Assembly: GCA_027596075.1 (NCBI GenBank)
Contig: JADGJC010000178.1
Span: 1-49,765, forward strand
From: Rhizophlyctis rosea
Taxonomy: Eukaryota > Chytridiomycota > Chytridiomycetes > Rhizophlyctidales > Rhizophlyctidaceae
Length of the DNA stretch: 49,765 bases
Reading direction: 5' to 3'
This document shows, piece by piece, positions 33,301 through 47,000 of the stretch. Both the position numbers and the translations under genes were made by a program. Numbering within the stretch: the stretch's first letter is position 1; each line of letters opens with the position of its first letter. The notes under the pieces were generated by a model that did no database searches, had not been told where the DNA came from, and saw only the letters and a program-made list of their open reading frames with translations.

Positions 33301-33922
33301 GCTTTACATTTGTGGACGCAATGGAAAAGAAAAAGAGTATCGGAGGCGTGCAAGCTTGCGAGGTGGGCAAGGGTGACGGAATGGTTGATCACCCTCAACT
33401 TCCGAAAATACCAACATGTAACACATTCGGTCTGCCAATCCTTTCTCTGAGCGAGAACGACAATGTCCGATATGAAACTATGAGATGCATCCCGAGATGA
33501 CGAATCGAAATGAACACCCCGCGCATACCAGAAGTCAAAAAAACAAATGGCTACGATTCCATGGACTGGCCCCATCATAGTGTGAAACCCACCCAGCATG
33601 TACGAGAGATGCGACTTGTCTCGCAAAAGTTAAGTTAAGAAGGGGTACCTTGTTGACGGTATGCGGGAAACCCGCTGATGTGTAATTATGGGGACAAAAA
33701 CAAACAGCCGTGGAACACATAGGATAGCTAAGCCTGCTGCGGGAAGGAGCTTGCGCTTAGTTCACACCTCATTCACCCATGTTGGGTAGGTTGAGGCAGT
33801 GTTTCATCTCAATCTGTCGGGTTACCTCGTCACCACAACAAAGTGCGTGGAATGTAACAGTCGAAACGTGTTAGAAGTCTTAAATTACGAAACTTACACA
33901 AACCAAAACCGCTCCGCTCCCC
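30386..33922. other. Gene-free stretch of about 3.5 kb
   Basis: No confident gene. A minus-strand frame around 30642-30960 has an Ala/Leu-rich, coding-like composition (NANAAAAGLAPSAKDARLEL) but no start context, splice partner or recognised domain. Plus-strand frames near 32134-32644 are rich in Arg/Asp and equally unassignable. Confidence 0.45.
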
Positions 33923-36051
33923 TTACTCCGGCCCCATCCCCATCCCATCATCCTCCCCTCCCCCATCTCCCCCCTCCCCCTCCCCCTCCTCCCCCTCCCC
34001 ATCCCGTCCCCCCCTCCTCTTCTTCCTCCGTCCCCCCTCAAACCCCTCCCCACCCCTCTTTCCCCCCTTTCCCTTTTCTCCACCCGTCCTCGCACTCGCC
34101 GCCACAACCGGACAATCCAAAACCTTCAACCCACTCAACAAATACCCCCCATTCGCCGGCATCCTCATGAGCGGATGTGTTCCCCCCACCGCATCTACCG
34201 GAACCTGATATTCCCGCAACCATCCTTCGGTGATTTGGACGTTAATGAAAGAACGGGAGGTACGCATGTGGTGGAATGCTTCGTGGAGGAGTTCTTTTTG
34301 TTGGGCGTAGAGGACGAGGGGACGCCCACCGGCGAGGAAGGGGTAGAGGGTTTCGATTAGTTGTTTGGCGTTGAAGTGGGTTGCGGCGAAGAGGCTGTGT
34401 GGGTGGGAAAGCAAAATGTGTTAGCATGCCTTCGCTTATGCCTGGGAAGAGATGTAGCCAATGGGCAACTCACCCATCCCATCCACCATCAGTCAAACTC
34501 TTCCTCAACTTCGCCAGCTTCTCAATCTTCTTCTGGAACCTTTCTCGTCGCTGCTGCATCTTTTTCTCGTCGTCTCCGCGCGGGTTCATGGCGTCCAGTG
34601 CTGTTGAACAAAAATAGACATTCGGTAAGCCCCTCCGAAAGAAATTGATTGCGCAAACAAAAACACAAAAAAAAACCCACATTCATCCTCATTCTTGATA
34701 ATCCTCGCCCACGGGAACGGCTGCACACACTCCGAAGCCGGCAAGTTCAGATATCGCGACAAGTCCCCGTTGTATGTCTCGTGATCGTGAAAGGCCATGA
34801 TTGTTCCCATTCCTGTTTTGTACCGTCATCAACATGATAGTTCTCCCGGAAAGCTCAATCCAAATTCCGCCCACCTTGCATCCGCTCCAAAAGCCCCGCC
34901 ATAACCAACCCGCCAAAATCGTCAGCGACGAGAACTTTAGCTCCCGCGCGGATGTTGCCGAGCGTGAGCATTTGGGCTAGGGTGTCGACGCGCATTTCCC
35001 TGAGGAATGAGAACATTCAGAGAAGTGCTTTGAAAAATGCAGGAAAGACAGACTATATACCGAGTTTTGATAGGCTCCGTTTTGTAGTAATGCATGCATA
35101 GTGTTCGGGCTGTTGGTTTTCGTAGGGTGAAGACTTTGGAGAATCTATGATTGTAATTGATGAGTCTTGTTGTCCATCTTCTGATAAAGTACAAAACAAG
35201 CCACTCAAAAGAAACGACATACTTCTTCTCCTTCTTCTTAATATACTTCGCTTTAGAAAATTCCGTCTTCATTTCGAACGTTTTGCTGTTTTCGACGATC
35301 TTCTTGATCACGGTCTGTTGATCGAAGTCGTCAGCCGACAGCGATTCCCGCACACGGACGTAACCCATCAAAGCCCCACAACAAACCTCACTATCCACAT
35401 CCCCCTTCAAACTCTTCTTCTTCAACTCCTCAATATCCGTATACGAAAGCTGCTGCGACGTCCGGTCATCAACAATATCACGATTGTTGTTCGTTTCGTC
35501 CGTTTCAATATCTGTTATCAACAAACCACCCATTAGACTTGTCGTCATCCCATGTGACGGTGCGAAAAAATGATCATGATTCTCTCATACCAAAAGCCTC
35601 AATATTCGTAAAATTCGTCACAGGCCTCGCCCGCCCGCGATCATAAACCTCCATAGGAATGTCGAACGGTTTTCCGATGACGTCGTTGACTTGGAACGTG
35701 CCGAATTTGCCCATGTTTACTGTCCTAATGAGGGGTGCATGGTTAGCTATGTCATGCACGTCTTCTGGTTTTTGGCCCTGGAAGCAAGTTCCCGGGTCCG
35801 CCGTCACCATTCACAATGTTTACGTACGTGTTCGTCTTCAACTGAATAACTTTCGACCGTTCTGAAGCCATTTGTAAAATAGCCCAATTCCCGTCCTGGA
35901 TGATGTCCGCCAAGTCCTCCTCGTCTACAGGCTCCTCCTTAACGCTAGACCCGTTCGCGACTTCATCCCCAGCGGGTGCATTCTTTTCGATTTTCACGGT
36001 GAGTGGTTGCGCGTCGGTCATTTCGACGTCCGCTACGTGTGCGTCGGCCAT
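33923..36051 (-). CDS. TRM6: tRNA (adenine-N1)-methyltransferase non-catalytic subunit Trm6/Gcd10
   Basis: Trm6 pairs with the catalytic Trm61 in a nuclear heterotetramer that makes m1A58 in tRNAs, including initiator tRNA-Met. Nine exons join in phase: 36051-35828, 35724-35591, 35511-35387, 35314-35223, 35144-35061, 34999-34875, 34812-34681, 34600-34474 and 34394-33923, giving 504 residues. Introns are 61-103 nt; the 72-nt third intron is a multiple of three with a weak GTTTGT donor, so it could be retained. Family blocks appear in order: NMGKFGTFQVNDVIGKPFDI, DDRTSQQLSYTDIEELKK, IVENSKTFEMKTEFSKAKY, MRVDTLAQMLTLGNIRAG, VADDFGGLVMAGLLERMQGGMG and GGRPLVLYAQQKELL. No S-adenosylmethionine motif is intact, as expected for this subunit. 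The C-terminus is a Gly/Glu/Lys low-complexity tail. An 11-bp tandem repeat (GAAGCGGTTAT twice, 36089-36110) lies about 40 bp upstream of the start. Confidence 0.95.
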
Positions 36052-36678
36052 ATGGTAATCTATAGCCCGCGGAGGTTTATGTATACCAGAAGCGGTTATG
36101 AAGCGGTTATGAATACGTTGGTAAAACGATGGCCGCTTTTGAGGGATTTCGGGTTTGGGAAACTTTGGGTGTGGGAAAAGTTGAGCGCAAATTTAGGAAC
36201 AGGCATGTTTACCGTCGAGGCGCAGCGTGTACCATGTGGCGTGAGCATCTTCAAGCCTCACATACCAGCCACCATCGGTAAACCTTTCCCCTCACGTTTG
36301 CAGACCAAAAAATATGAAATTGTCGTGAATAGCCAAGCACATTGGACCTCGATGCATCAATGATACTGGGTGTTGCTGGGGGACTCATTCATGCCCAACC
36401 CTTATGATTCTCTTTTTTTTCCTCACTCACTGAAGGTCGCGTCGACTAGGCACCAGGAGGGAGAGCTTGGGACTGCACTTGGCAACCCATCCCCCACCAC
36501 CCACACCCACCAACACCCTTTCAACCAATCACGAACGGGACTCATGATTCTCCTTCAGAAAAATAAAATAAATTGGAAAACTCAAAGGAACACAAAAACG
36601 AAAAAAAGAACATGATACAAGTCCGCCCCCCATCATCCCAAAATGCTTCCCTCCCTCGAGTGCATAGTCATCCCCTCC
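36052..36678. other. TRM6 promoter and SEC14 terminator region
   Basis: SEC14 ends and TRM6 starts here, both on the minus strand. The stretch has a CCAAT (36525-36529), an A-rich run near 36556-36612 and the 11-bp tandem repeat at 36089-36110. No further gene is seen. Confidence 0.55.
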
Positions 36679-38089
36679 TTATTTCTTCGGCGCTGCGGCG
36701 ATGTGTACGCTTGCGCCATATAGCTTGTTGAACTGGTGAGGGGGATGGAAGAGTAGGTTCAATAAGGGTTCGACGAAAGGAAAGATTCAAAACTCCACAC
36801 TTCACTCCGCGCCAATAAAACTCTTTCCGACCCAAAATACACCCGCAAGAAACCCGAAAAAAAAAACAATCAAATCAAAAGAAGGCACAAAACAAAAACC
36901 CACCTTCTCAAACTCCTCAATCGGATACCCCTCAACCGTCCCATCATTCCACGGCCCCACATCCGCAACATCACACCCCCCAGGACACTCACAACTCCCC
37001 CCCAAAAACTTCGGCAAACACCCCTCATCAATAGTCTCCAACAACTTACTCTTATAACTACCCCCCAGAATATTAATCTTACTAACCGTAACCTCATCCA
37101 AAAGCGGCTTCACCAGCCCCCAACAAGTGGTAAATAGCATAGGCGCATTGATGATGTACATCTTGCCCAGCATTTCTGGGTAGTAGTTTTGCGCAATGGA
37201 GGAAACTTGTTTGACCATGCTGTAGACGTTGGAGAATTGCGAGAGGTAGACGCCTTTGAGGTCGAGGATTGTGCAGGATTGTTCGATTTGGGTGTGGGTT
37301 GCTTTCGAGCAGGCGGGGAGGCGGTATTGGACGAGTTTTTCGTAGCCGTAGACGTGGTTTTTTAGCATTCTATTTGAGTGGAAGTTTTGTTATTATTTGG
37401 TGTCTATGATGGTTTTCGGTCTCTCTCCTCTCCTGATCCCCACTCTCCCGCTCACCGCATCCATCTGCCTACTTTCTACCCGTGTTTCGCACGTTCAGTC
37501 AATGACCAAGTCATACACTACGCTTAAAACTGAGCATATCCTGTGAGCTCGCATCGCTTGCAGAGAGGCTTCCGCTCTCACGCCTTACTTCGCTCTCATG
37601 AATATTCCCTTCCCTCTCACACAGCTCGCAATAATGCCACACAGATCGCTCCGCTCAGACCTATCGCCCCACCTCACAGCTCACTTCGCTCGCTTACCTC
37701 TCAGGAGTGGTAACCTGCCAAAGCTGCTTGGGATCGACATTGCCCAACTGCTCAATATAAACAGGCCTGCCCAACTTATCCACCTTATGATAAAACCTGG
37801 GATAATACTTTTGCACGACAGGATACTCTGGGAAATCAAAGTCCTGCAAGATCGTATCAGTCCCAAACTCCTTACGCCAAGCAAGGAAATCGGTAAACAT
37901 TTTCTTTGCGGCGGGGAGTTGGAACTTGCGAGCACGGAGGAAACGGAGGAGGGTGTTGTCGTCGTGTTTTGAGGGGTCGTAGAGGGGTTCTTCGGCTTTG
38001 AGTTCTTCTTTGAATTGGGCGAGGGTTTTTTCTTCGTCGGGTGTTAGGTGGCCGAGACGGCCGGCGGTGGGGAGTTTGTCGGTGCTCAT
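36679..38089 (-). CDS. SEC14: Sec14-type phosphatidylinositol/phosphatidylcholine transfer protein
   Basis: Cytosolic/Golgi lipid-exchange protein that couples PI and PC to PI4P synthesis and trans-Golgi vesicle budding. Exons 38089-37698, 37369-36904 and 36732-36679 join in phase to 303 residues, essentially the yeast length of 304. The CRAL-TRIO N-terminal helices (TLLRFLRARKF) precede the lipid-binding fold: YYPRFYHKVDKLGRPVYIEQLG, TILDLKGV, SIAQNYYPEMLGKMYIINAP, LLDEVTVSKINILG and LPKFLGGSCECPGGC. The last exon is only 18 codons (FNKLYGASVHIAAAPKK, stop). It was found by phase and the CACCAG acceptor, because the frame otherwise runs into hydrophobic intron translation. Intron 1 is 328 nt and carries repeated CTTCGCTC-like words; intron 2 is 171 nt. 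Confidence 0.95.
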
Positions 38090-41000
38090 TTTTTTGGATG
38101 GGTGCTTTTTTTGAGGTGGTGGGGTTTGTATTTAGGTGCTGAGTGTGGATATCAACGCGATTTTAGTCTGATATGAAAGCTTACATGAATCAAAGCCAAT
38201 CGTACTAACCAAGTTATCAGTAATCCTACAATATGACGGTGGATATGCAAGATAATTCGGAGGGAGATTGGTGTAGTGTGTATATACACTTATGGAGTAT
38301 CGGTAACACGCGATTAAATCGCGTTGGTGCTGGTGGATGGAAAAAGTGAGCCAATCGCATACGGACCGAAATCCTCTGCCAGGAACAGCCTCCACCAACC
38401 GAACGCGAGCGTCTGCTCAGCTTGAGTGGGAATGAGGATGGTTGAAGTTTTCGGTATAGATTTGCAGAGTGTACAGGTAGAAAGATTGCGTGGGAACGGG
38501 GTGGGCCACAGATGGAGGAGTTGGTGCAAGGATGGATGAAAGGTTGCTCTCGCCTCTCTCGCGTGAGGTGGGGCAAGTGCATTGCAATTGGAATCGTAAT
38601 TTGGGGCAGGGACAACTTTCACGTGGTGGGCTTGGGCTTTAGATTGCAGGGCCACCAAGGGACGTGACGTGATCATGATTCATGTTTTGGGTCTTATAAC
38701 ACACTGAAATGGACCCTGATAAGGTCAAAGGACCCTGGCGGAGGGTGAGCCCTCCTCAACTTCCTCAACAGAATGAGTATTGTCAGGCATTTTATGAAAC
38801 GGGAGTGGAAACCGCATTTCCTTTGAGCAATAATGCTTCTTCAAATGCTTGGAGTATGCCCTTAATGAATGTACCATTCAACATGTGGACTATGTGGACT
38901 CATGTTCATGAAGCCGATGACGAATGGCTTGGCTGCTAGCCAGAGTCAATATGTTTTCAAGGAACCAGAAACTGATATGCTTTTTGCGATCTCCCCGATC
39001 GAGTAGATACCATTAACCAAAGCTGGGCAGACTGGGTCAGTCCATCGAAACTAGTGATCATCTGGCATTTATTTGTTCCATGCTGCATATTCCACACTGC
39101 TTGTCGTGCACAGATCTTCCACCGCATTGACAACCGGATTGCCGCGGTCGTTACTTCATAAGACTTCACAAAACTCGTTGCTTTCGAACTGGACATGACA
39201 GCTCCGCATTCATCACGGCTACCAGAGGGAAAGAAGGATCATCGCATCTTTCAACGTCCTATAATTGGGATGGCATCATGTCGCACTCTCACTCGTTCCA
39301 TTTCCAATCCTCCATTTCCGCTCAGTCCACTCGATTTGGAAAATTTGATGCCTAATCTCAAGCTCGAGCATTGAGATTCGTACAACCAGGTGGGAGTGAT
39401 GCTCGTACTTGTTTGAGACTACATTCTCATTTTATTGACGTTATTCTCCATTGGAATGGCGATGTACTTTTCAATCAGACACTGCGGCACCAATTTCAGG
39501 GACCGTGCCATTTGCTGCCTTGTACTCACGAATGACGTCTTGCTGAATGACTCCCTTCTGCCCATGTTTGCGATTCCTCTTCTTCTTCGTACTGATCATC
39601 GACGTGGAGTTGATCTTCATCGGTATCTATTCGTCATTCAAGTAGAGCCAGAGCTGCTTCTGCCCTTGATTGACGCCTCTACATGTAGCTACCTCAGTGC
39701 TTTGCAATCAAATTCGATAGAACCATACGCGCTTGAACATCATGCCTCGCAGGTGCAACGTACGTCGGGATAGGTCAGACCTGTTCTAAACGATTTGTAG
39801 TGTTGCCCCGTGCAATTTCTTTTCGGATACCCCTTCTGCTGTCAGGCATTTCTCACATGCCCCCTCCAGCATCAACGGGAAGATGAAAAAAGGACAAATT
39901 TTTTTCGTGGTTCTCAGGTGACCCTAGACTGCTTGATGGCATTTTAGCAGATGCGCTCACTCTTGAGAGTGCAGATCTGTCTACCCAAATTGCCCAGTTC
40001 TTTTTCGCAGATGTTGCACCCACACCAATTACACGACGTTCGCTCCGAAATCACCTGAGGGCGTGCATTGCGGCTCGTCGAGGTCTAGTCATAGCACGAA
40101 AAGAGATACTTGGAGGGGATGCATGGTGAAATGCCGGCTGAGATTGCAACTGATGCGCGTCCATCAATGTGAGTGTTGCATTTTGGCGCTGGGTGTGCTC
40201 TGGCAGCTGCGGTACGAGGAACAGTTGAACGGGACCATACTGTTGTTGCGAGAGCCGCGAAAGCACAGCAAGAGAATGGAAATGATACTATCCATCCATC
40301 ATGTGAGCAATCGTCGTGTTCATCCGTACTATTGCTGCTGATGAACGTTTATGCGGCTAGTGGCGGCATATGTTCAATTTTTCCTCTCGCGCAGTGCATG
40401 GCAGATTCGCCATAATTGCCGTCATGAGCATCAGCGTCCCCTTGCACTGTCCTCTTGTAAAGTATCGATTACTGGAGGTTGGGGATGTGTGGATCTGTCA
40501 CTCTTAGATCGTCAAATTTCGATTGTGATGTATTTGAAGACCTTGATAATTTTGCCGAAAATGAGTGTAAAGCTACACACTCAGGAAGGCTTGCGGTGAC
40601 AGGGGTTTTGCGGGATCTACCTTTTTCTTCGAGACAGCTCTCCAAGTGCGATCCAGTTTGATACCACACTTGTGCCCAAGGATAAAGATGGAGAAGATGG
40701 CTTTTAAGGTTTTCATGCGCACATGAGCCTTCTAAATCAGTTGCCTGCGCGCCTGAGGTAGAGTGCCTGGGAATGTTTTTTTGCAATGTGCGGAATTTGA
40801 GACGGACATTTCACAACTTGGACTGATCCCTTATTATCAATAGAACACGGAGATGACTCGAGCAGTTTGGTCACTCCTGGCTGTAAGCCCTATCCGAAGA
40901 TTCAAATTACTGACTTCCAATTTTGTTGCTGTTACCAGGTCCTTACCGTAGGGAAAAATGAGGATTGCCCACATAACCACTGTACTTCGCATGCTACCAA

Positions 41001-44000
41001 GAAAGCAAACGTGTACGAGATTGCTGTCTGTTTGACTTTGTGGCAGGCAATGCGTATTGACTTGCTCGTCCTTTTCGCCCGGACGTGAGCGAAGGTTTTG
41101 AAATAGGGAGGTGGTCTGTTGGTCTTCCTAAAATGGGACGCTTTCTTCCAATGTAGTGCTATCATACTATGTTTGCATCTGACTTGCATCGCAAAGAACT
41201 TGCACTCGCAAAAAAAGTGACTACACATTGAATGCCACGGTGATAGGGCCGTCAAAGCTGTCCGATTTGACGACTCGTCTGACGGACTGGAAGGTTCGAA
41301 GCCTTCGAAGCTCAGTCACCATCTTATATAGATCTGCCCTTTATTTGATCCGCAAAGAAAGCACAAGCTGCGAGGTTCTATCGTCGCCCCTTGTGTACTG
41401 TGTCTTGAAAGAAATGAGAGGGGCTGCTCTATTTCGAATGCACACAGCTCACGTTCGTTGCCATTCTGACGCCGTTCGACCGCCCTTTCTCCTGCGCGGG
41501 ACACGTCAATTGTGAGTCCCAACGAATCATCCTGAACTGCCTTGTATCTGAGAGGGAATTGTGATTCGACTATGGCCTAGTTGGCCTCAGCAGACGCCCC
41601 CGGCTCTAATCGATATTGGTCATTACTTCAGACTTGAGCTGTTTTTTTGGCGACGTTGCAGCACATTCAATGCTTTTCTAGAGTGGAGTCAGTCCGTCTT
41701 CCGCTTAAGGTGATGTGGATGCATCTACTTTGGACGCACTAGTCGTGAACACAAAAAGGAAATCCACTCACTGACAGTCGCAGAGCCTATTTGCGGGATG
41801 CCGAATATGTGACCCAATGCGATCCACTTGTGTTTGAAGCGAGCATTGAGACCGTTGGACACCTCTGTCTGTCGTGATGGATGGGTGATGTATCGCAGTG
41901 ACAAGACTCAGATAACGGCATCGGGACATTTTACCTCACTCCTCAATCCATGGTACACTCGTGTGCCACTGCAGGGGATGGCGCAAAGAAAGCACAAAAA
42001 TGACCTCCATGGGGCCGTCCCCGTATGTTGATCCAACTGGGCTGAAGTTAGTCTCATCATATGTTCAGTTCTGACGCTCAGCAATCCCCACATTCTTTGC
42101 ACGCCGTTTGGCGCCAACTGCATTCGAACACTAGGCGGCAGGCAAACGTGAGGACATATTCATGCGCTTTAACGGGAAACCCTCTGACATCAGTCAATGC
42201 ATGAGTTTCAAGATGCCAGTACTTCCAAGCGAACTATACCTTGACGGGCTTTAAAATCAAGCGGCGCCGGCATTCCGTCAGTAGGAGGGTTCTGAGTTTT
42301 TGCTCCCCTTTTCGTTGTGCATTGACTATGGCGGTCCGATGAGACTTGACTTCCTTGGTGATCGACAAATGTGTCTTGATTTCATTCAACTCATGTGGTG
42401 ATTACTTCATTCAGGTGGAAGATTGTTGTACCTGTCAGAATCCTCATCGTCCATCCCGGTTGGAGTAGCCAACGTACCTTCACTTGCATGGCATACCTGA
42501 ACCTTCGTTGAACAGTGACCTTTTTTACTGATGTCGACTTGCACCCCGCACACCGGATGAGAAAAAGATTGGGGTGATGTCACGCTGGTTTTGAACTCAG
42601 CACTTCAGCAGGTCGTACATTGCAGCCTGTTCTACTTGTTCTGCTGAGCTACTTGCCTGTCGATAATTCCGTGGAACAGTGCTGTTTCCGCACTCGGAAT
42701 CCGCAAAGTACGTACTGACTTTCTTGTCGTGATCTGATTGATGGTCGGCATGTGACGGTTGGGTATGATTGAGGCCCGTGGTACTTGAGGGTTTCAGATA
42801 GGGGTTTCATGACTCGGCATGTTGACTACTTTATAGTCCAAGGCATATTGCTGTTGACCTGTTGACTGTCAATGCTCGTTCCCCCGCATGGGTCAATATT
42901 CACTGGACTATCCTAATAACTCTCTTACTTTCCTTTTGATGCCCTCCTTCACCTGCTGGAGAGACTGAGCGGTACAAATGCCTGACTGAGACTTGCCACC
43001 AAAACTGTTCATGATTATATCCAGAGAGGTGCAAAAAACGATTGCGCAGTAGACTATCAGCCGCTTTTGATCGTCTGAAGTAATCGATGTGTCTGGCCCT
43101 GATCGGAAGTACAACTCCTTATTCCTTCACCAGCTTTTGCATACACCGATGCTTCTTGAATGAATGGAGGATTGCAGGTCCTAAGCGACGCATTGATATG
43201 CCTGATATGGGATCACTTTTTGGCGCACTCTCAATGGGGGATGCAAAACTTTATGACACAATTAGCGGACATGTCCGTGAGCGCTGTTGATTTTCGCCTT
43301 ACTTCGCTTCGCCCGGCGGATGCCGCACCGAATCCCAATGCAACATGCACTGATCAATCAGTTGAATCAATGTTCCTGCATGATGGTGTGAGAGCAACAA
43401 CTTGAACGATCGTCAGGTCGGGTTTCAGTGTCTTGAATCTCCTGCCTCGCGTAGTATTGCTTTTTCCCAATTTCGGACACTCTCCATTCATTCAGAACAC
43501 AGTCTTTTGCGCGGCATGAATTCGCGAGAGCCTTATATCCTCCGGATGAGTGCATCGCTTAGCGGCTTTCACATTCTCCACCAACGTACCCAACTTCCTT
43601 TCCAACTGTGTTCTTGGAAACGCTCTTAATCCTGAAGCCACTGGCTAAGTTAGCTAGGCCACGTCGGGTAGCTTTGCACAGTTTGCACGCAGCGACAGAG
43701 ATAAATATCCCTTATATTCGCAGACGGGTCCAAACGAACACCAACATTTGACACTTGCGAAATGCATGGCAGGTCTGAAGGCTTGAAGGTGTCATTGCCA
43801 TGATGATTTTATCTTGGCGCAGTTCGGGAGTTCTGAACTTTTTATCCTGTTGAACAGTGTGAATCATTTCTGAGAATGGACGATGGAATGATCTGACATC
43901 CTGTTGTTTGGCATTGCTAGGTGTTGAAATGTCACCAGTAAGTGATCAAGATAGGCTGCGAGACAGCTCAAGTCCTGATCTGTTCATCCATTCAGTGTTT

Positions 44001-47000
44001 CGCGCACGACTTTGATTTACTGTCATTCATTTTCGCATATGCGGATCGCACATACTAAGTATGGACCTCCGGAAAGCTCAGTCATTTCCTGCTTTGTGTG
44101 CGTCTCAATCTTCATCATTCAAACTCTTATCAAATAAACCCAAAATTCGTTCTTCAATAATGGGGCGAAAAAGAGGCATATGCCTGCATACATATGGTAT
44201 TCCAATTACGACTGGAGCAGAGCATGGCACTGTCCAATTCAGCGCGTTTATATAGACCTGCATTGAATTGATAGCCTACCATAGCAGGGTGCAGGTTAGG
44301 CAACATTCTTACATGTGGGTGGTCTGATGACGGCGCCCTCTCGGTCATATGGCATAGCAGTAATGTGGTACTGTACTTTTGTTGGCCACAATCTCGGTGA
44401 TTCTGAAGCTCTACGTCCAATGTTTTGGGAGAAATTGTCGCTGGTAGTAGCAGGCAGTCTACGGATACTGTGCCTTCTCCCTGCAACGATCACCGCGGTT
44501 CCTACTTTACCTGTAAACGGATCGATAGTATTTGAGCACATTCAATCGTTTGCAATGCCTTGCCCACTGCAAAAAGATGTGCCCGGGTTTCGAGAGAGCC
44601 GGAAGAGTTGGCATGCAATGCCACCTAAATCATGTAGTGGCAATCCGGCTTCGTCGTGGGAATTGCAATGGACAGACTAAGCGATGTCACGTACCATATT
44701 ACGGCCCCGCGGTTGCACGCCGGATGGAGACAGATCATACGCGGTTGTGTATGTGCATTTCTCTGTGATCTGTGTTTCTCTTTCAGATGCCGATAAGACG
44801 TACAGCGCCGATGACTCCATTTTTTGTCATTCTCAAGTTCGGCAGGCGTTGTCACCACAAGGTGGGACGCACGGGACGGGCAAATCGGGTAAATGTGCAA
44901 CATCTCCCAAAAGTGCATTCGCTTGGATTTGTGCATGGGAGTTGACCATTGTGCATACCGTCCTCACTCGCCGTTATGACTTTCAGTTGTTTTTGCATCA
45001 CATGTGACTTATGTGATTTCTTCAACGTTCTGATGGGGAGCGTACAATATAATTGCATGAGTTTGTTTGCGCCCATCGTGGTTGCCCTTGGCTCCAATCA
45101 TTCTACGAACCGCAGAGACCGCATCAGATGGATCTTGAACATGCATTCCGTTGCGGAGTCACTAGTGCTTCCAAATGAACGATTGCTTTCGGGCCCTGGA
45201 ACTCGCTAAAAATCCAGTACGAGGGATGGCTGTGGCTCATAGACGACAGTAGCACCGCCGCAACGATCAATACTCAATGATGCTCCGCAAGGAACTAGAT
45301 CCCCCTATGTGCCCCCTTCTTCCTGTTTCTGCGGATCTGTCCATCCCATCCTGTCAAATCCATCTTCCTTGCTTTGACCGGACCCAAGACGATTGTAGAC
45401 AAACGTGCATTCAACGAGCAACGAGAAGCTGAGCAACCTAGTGGGTTGACGAGCGCCAAGGGTACTAGGTGAATCTGAAACATCGTCTTGCGTACCTCTG
45501 CTGGGTATCGTTGGATTCAAAACCCGAATTACATCGCGAAAGTGCTAACAGTTTCATGTGACATCCACAATAGAGGTCAGGCAGCGTCACCACACCCAGC
45601 ATTATTGACCCCTTTGGTGGCAATTTACGGACTGTTGAGCAAGTTGGTATGTCGTGGGACCCTCCACCTTCCTGTTCAGTAGCATGAATCGAGACAGATC
45701 AAGTACCACTCTGGCCTATCAATCTTCTATTTCTCCTTGTTTTTAAGGCTTTCTTTTCCTCATGCACCCGTAAACGCAAATTCGCTGTTGTAAAGGTATT
45801 TTTGCTACGAATCCTCGTCTTATCCGATTCGTACACCCTTGGTCGGTGATGTGAAAATCAGCGGCCCACCCACGAGCCATATTAGAGGGACTCATTCATC
45901 GGCGGACTCTCAAAACGCCGTATGGTGGAAAGATCATGTTAGACTGGACACAACATGCCTACATTGAGGTGGAGGTATTGTTGTTGCGTTCCATACATCT
46001 TATGGATCGGCGGATGGAATCCCTCTCAGAAAATGGTGGACCATCTCCTGTTGATTTCCCTTCATCAAGGCATTAACTGCTTGCATGTTAATTGACGCAA
46101 AGATACGAAAAAACTTCTTCCACCTGGCATACTCATGATCTGATCTCATGAATTCTGATTGTGAGAACACCTGTCACCCGCCCATCACGATCAGCAATCT
46201 TTACGTTGATAGGCCCAGTGGTGCAGAGGACGCAACTCCGGAAATCCAAGGACACGTCGAGCGAAGCAAGTAATAAAAATTTGTCTGCAATCCGCCGGAA
46301 TCTTTCGAATGTGGTGTTCCTTTCCCCCGTTACTCATCGCTGGAAAGTTACAAGAGAAAACAGGAAGGCATGAGCAATGCTCATGGGTTGCAAGTGAGAG
46401 TAGATCCGGCACCAACTTCTGGCGAATGTGGGGAGACGATGTGACTCCTAACCCAAATACACAAACCTTTTCCTCTCAATGATACACAGACTCAAGACAT
46501 CCCACACGGGTTCGTTTGGTTCAACACGTCTTGAAAAATGGAATCTACAATAACCAAGCATAACACGATAAGCACACATCGCGCATCCTGAGCTAACCGA
46601 GGGAGCATGTCGTCGTGTCGCAGTCTCCGTTTCCAACTTCTTTCGCCATCCGTCAAAGTTGCATGTTAGAATGAGTGGGTGTCGATGATTGAAGGAACAT
46701 CATCAATGACCACGGGGTACTGAAGGAAGCAAAGGGCTGTGTCAGTGTGAGTAAACACTGACCAAGCATGTGAGGTCAGGTACGAGGTTCTAGAGGTTCT
46801 GTTTCGTCCCGTCATCCAGTAGTTGGACACATTCAGACCGTGCTGGGGACCTTGCAGGAGGGGCTACCAAAATCGAAACATTTAAAACATCCCGCGCTTG
46901 AAAGACTTTTTCTGTTGCAATTCGCTTGGGTTTGGTCGTTTTCCTCTCCTTAATATCCTTCGTGTCTTGACATGATGTTCACTGCAGAGTGTACTGGAAA

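Noticed and set aside
36802..36903. Hydrophobic C-terminal extension of Sec14
   Set aside because: It is translation through an intron. The GTGGGT donor at 36903 and CACCAG acceptor at 36733 restore the normal FNKLYGASVHIAAAPKK end.
41570..41630. tRNA A-box-like TGGCCTAGTTGG
   Set aside because: No B-box follows at the right distance and no cloverleaf forms.
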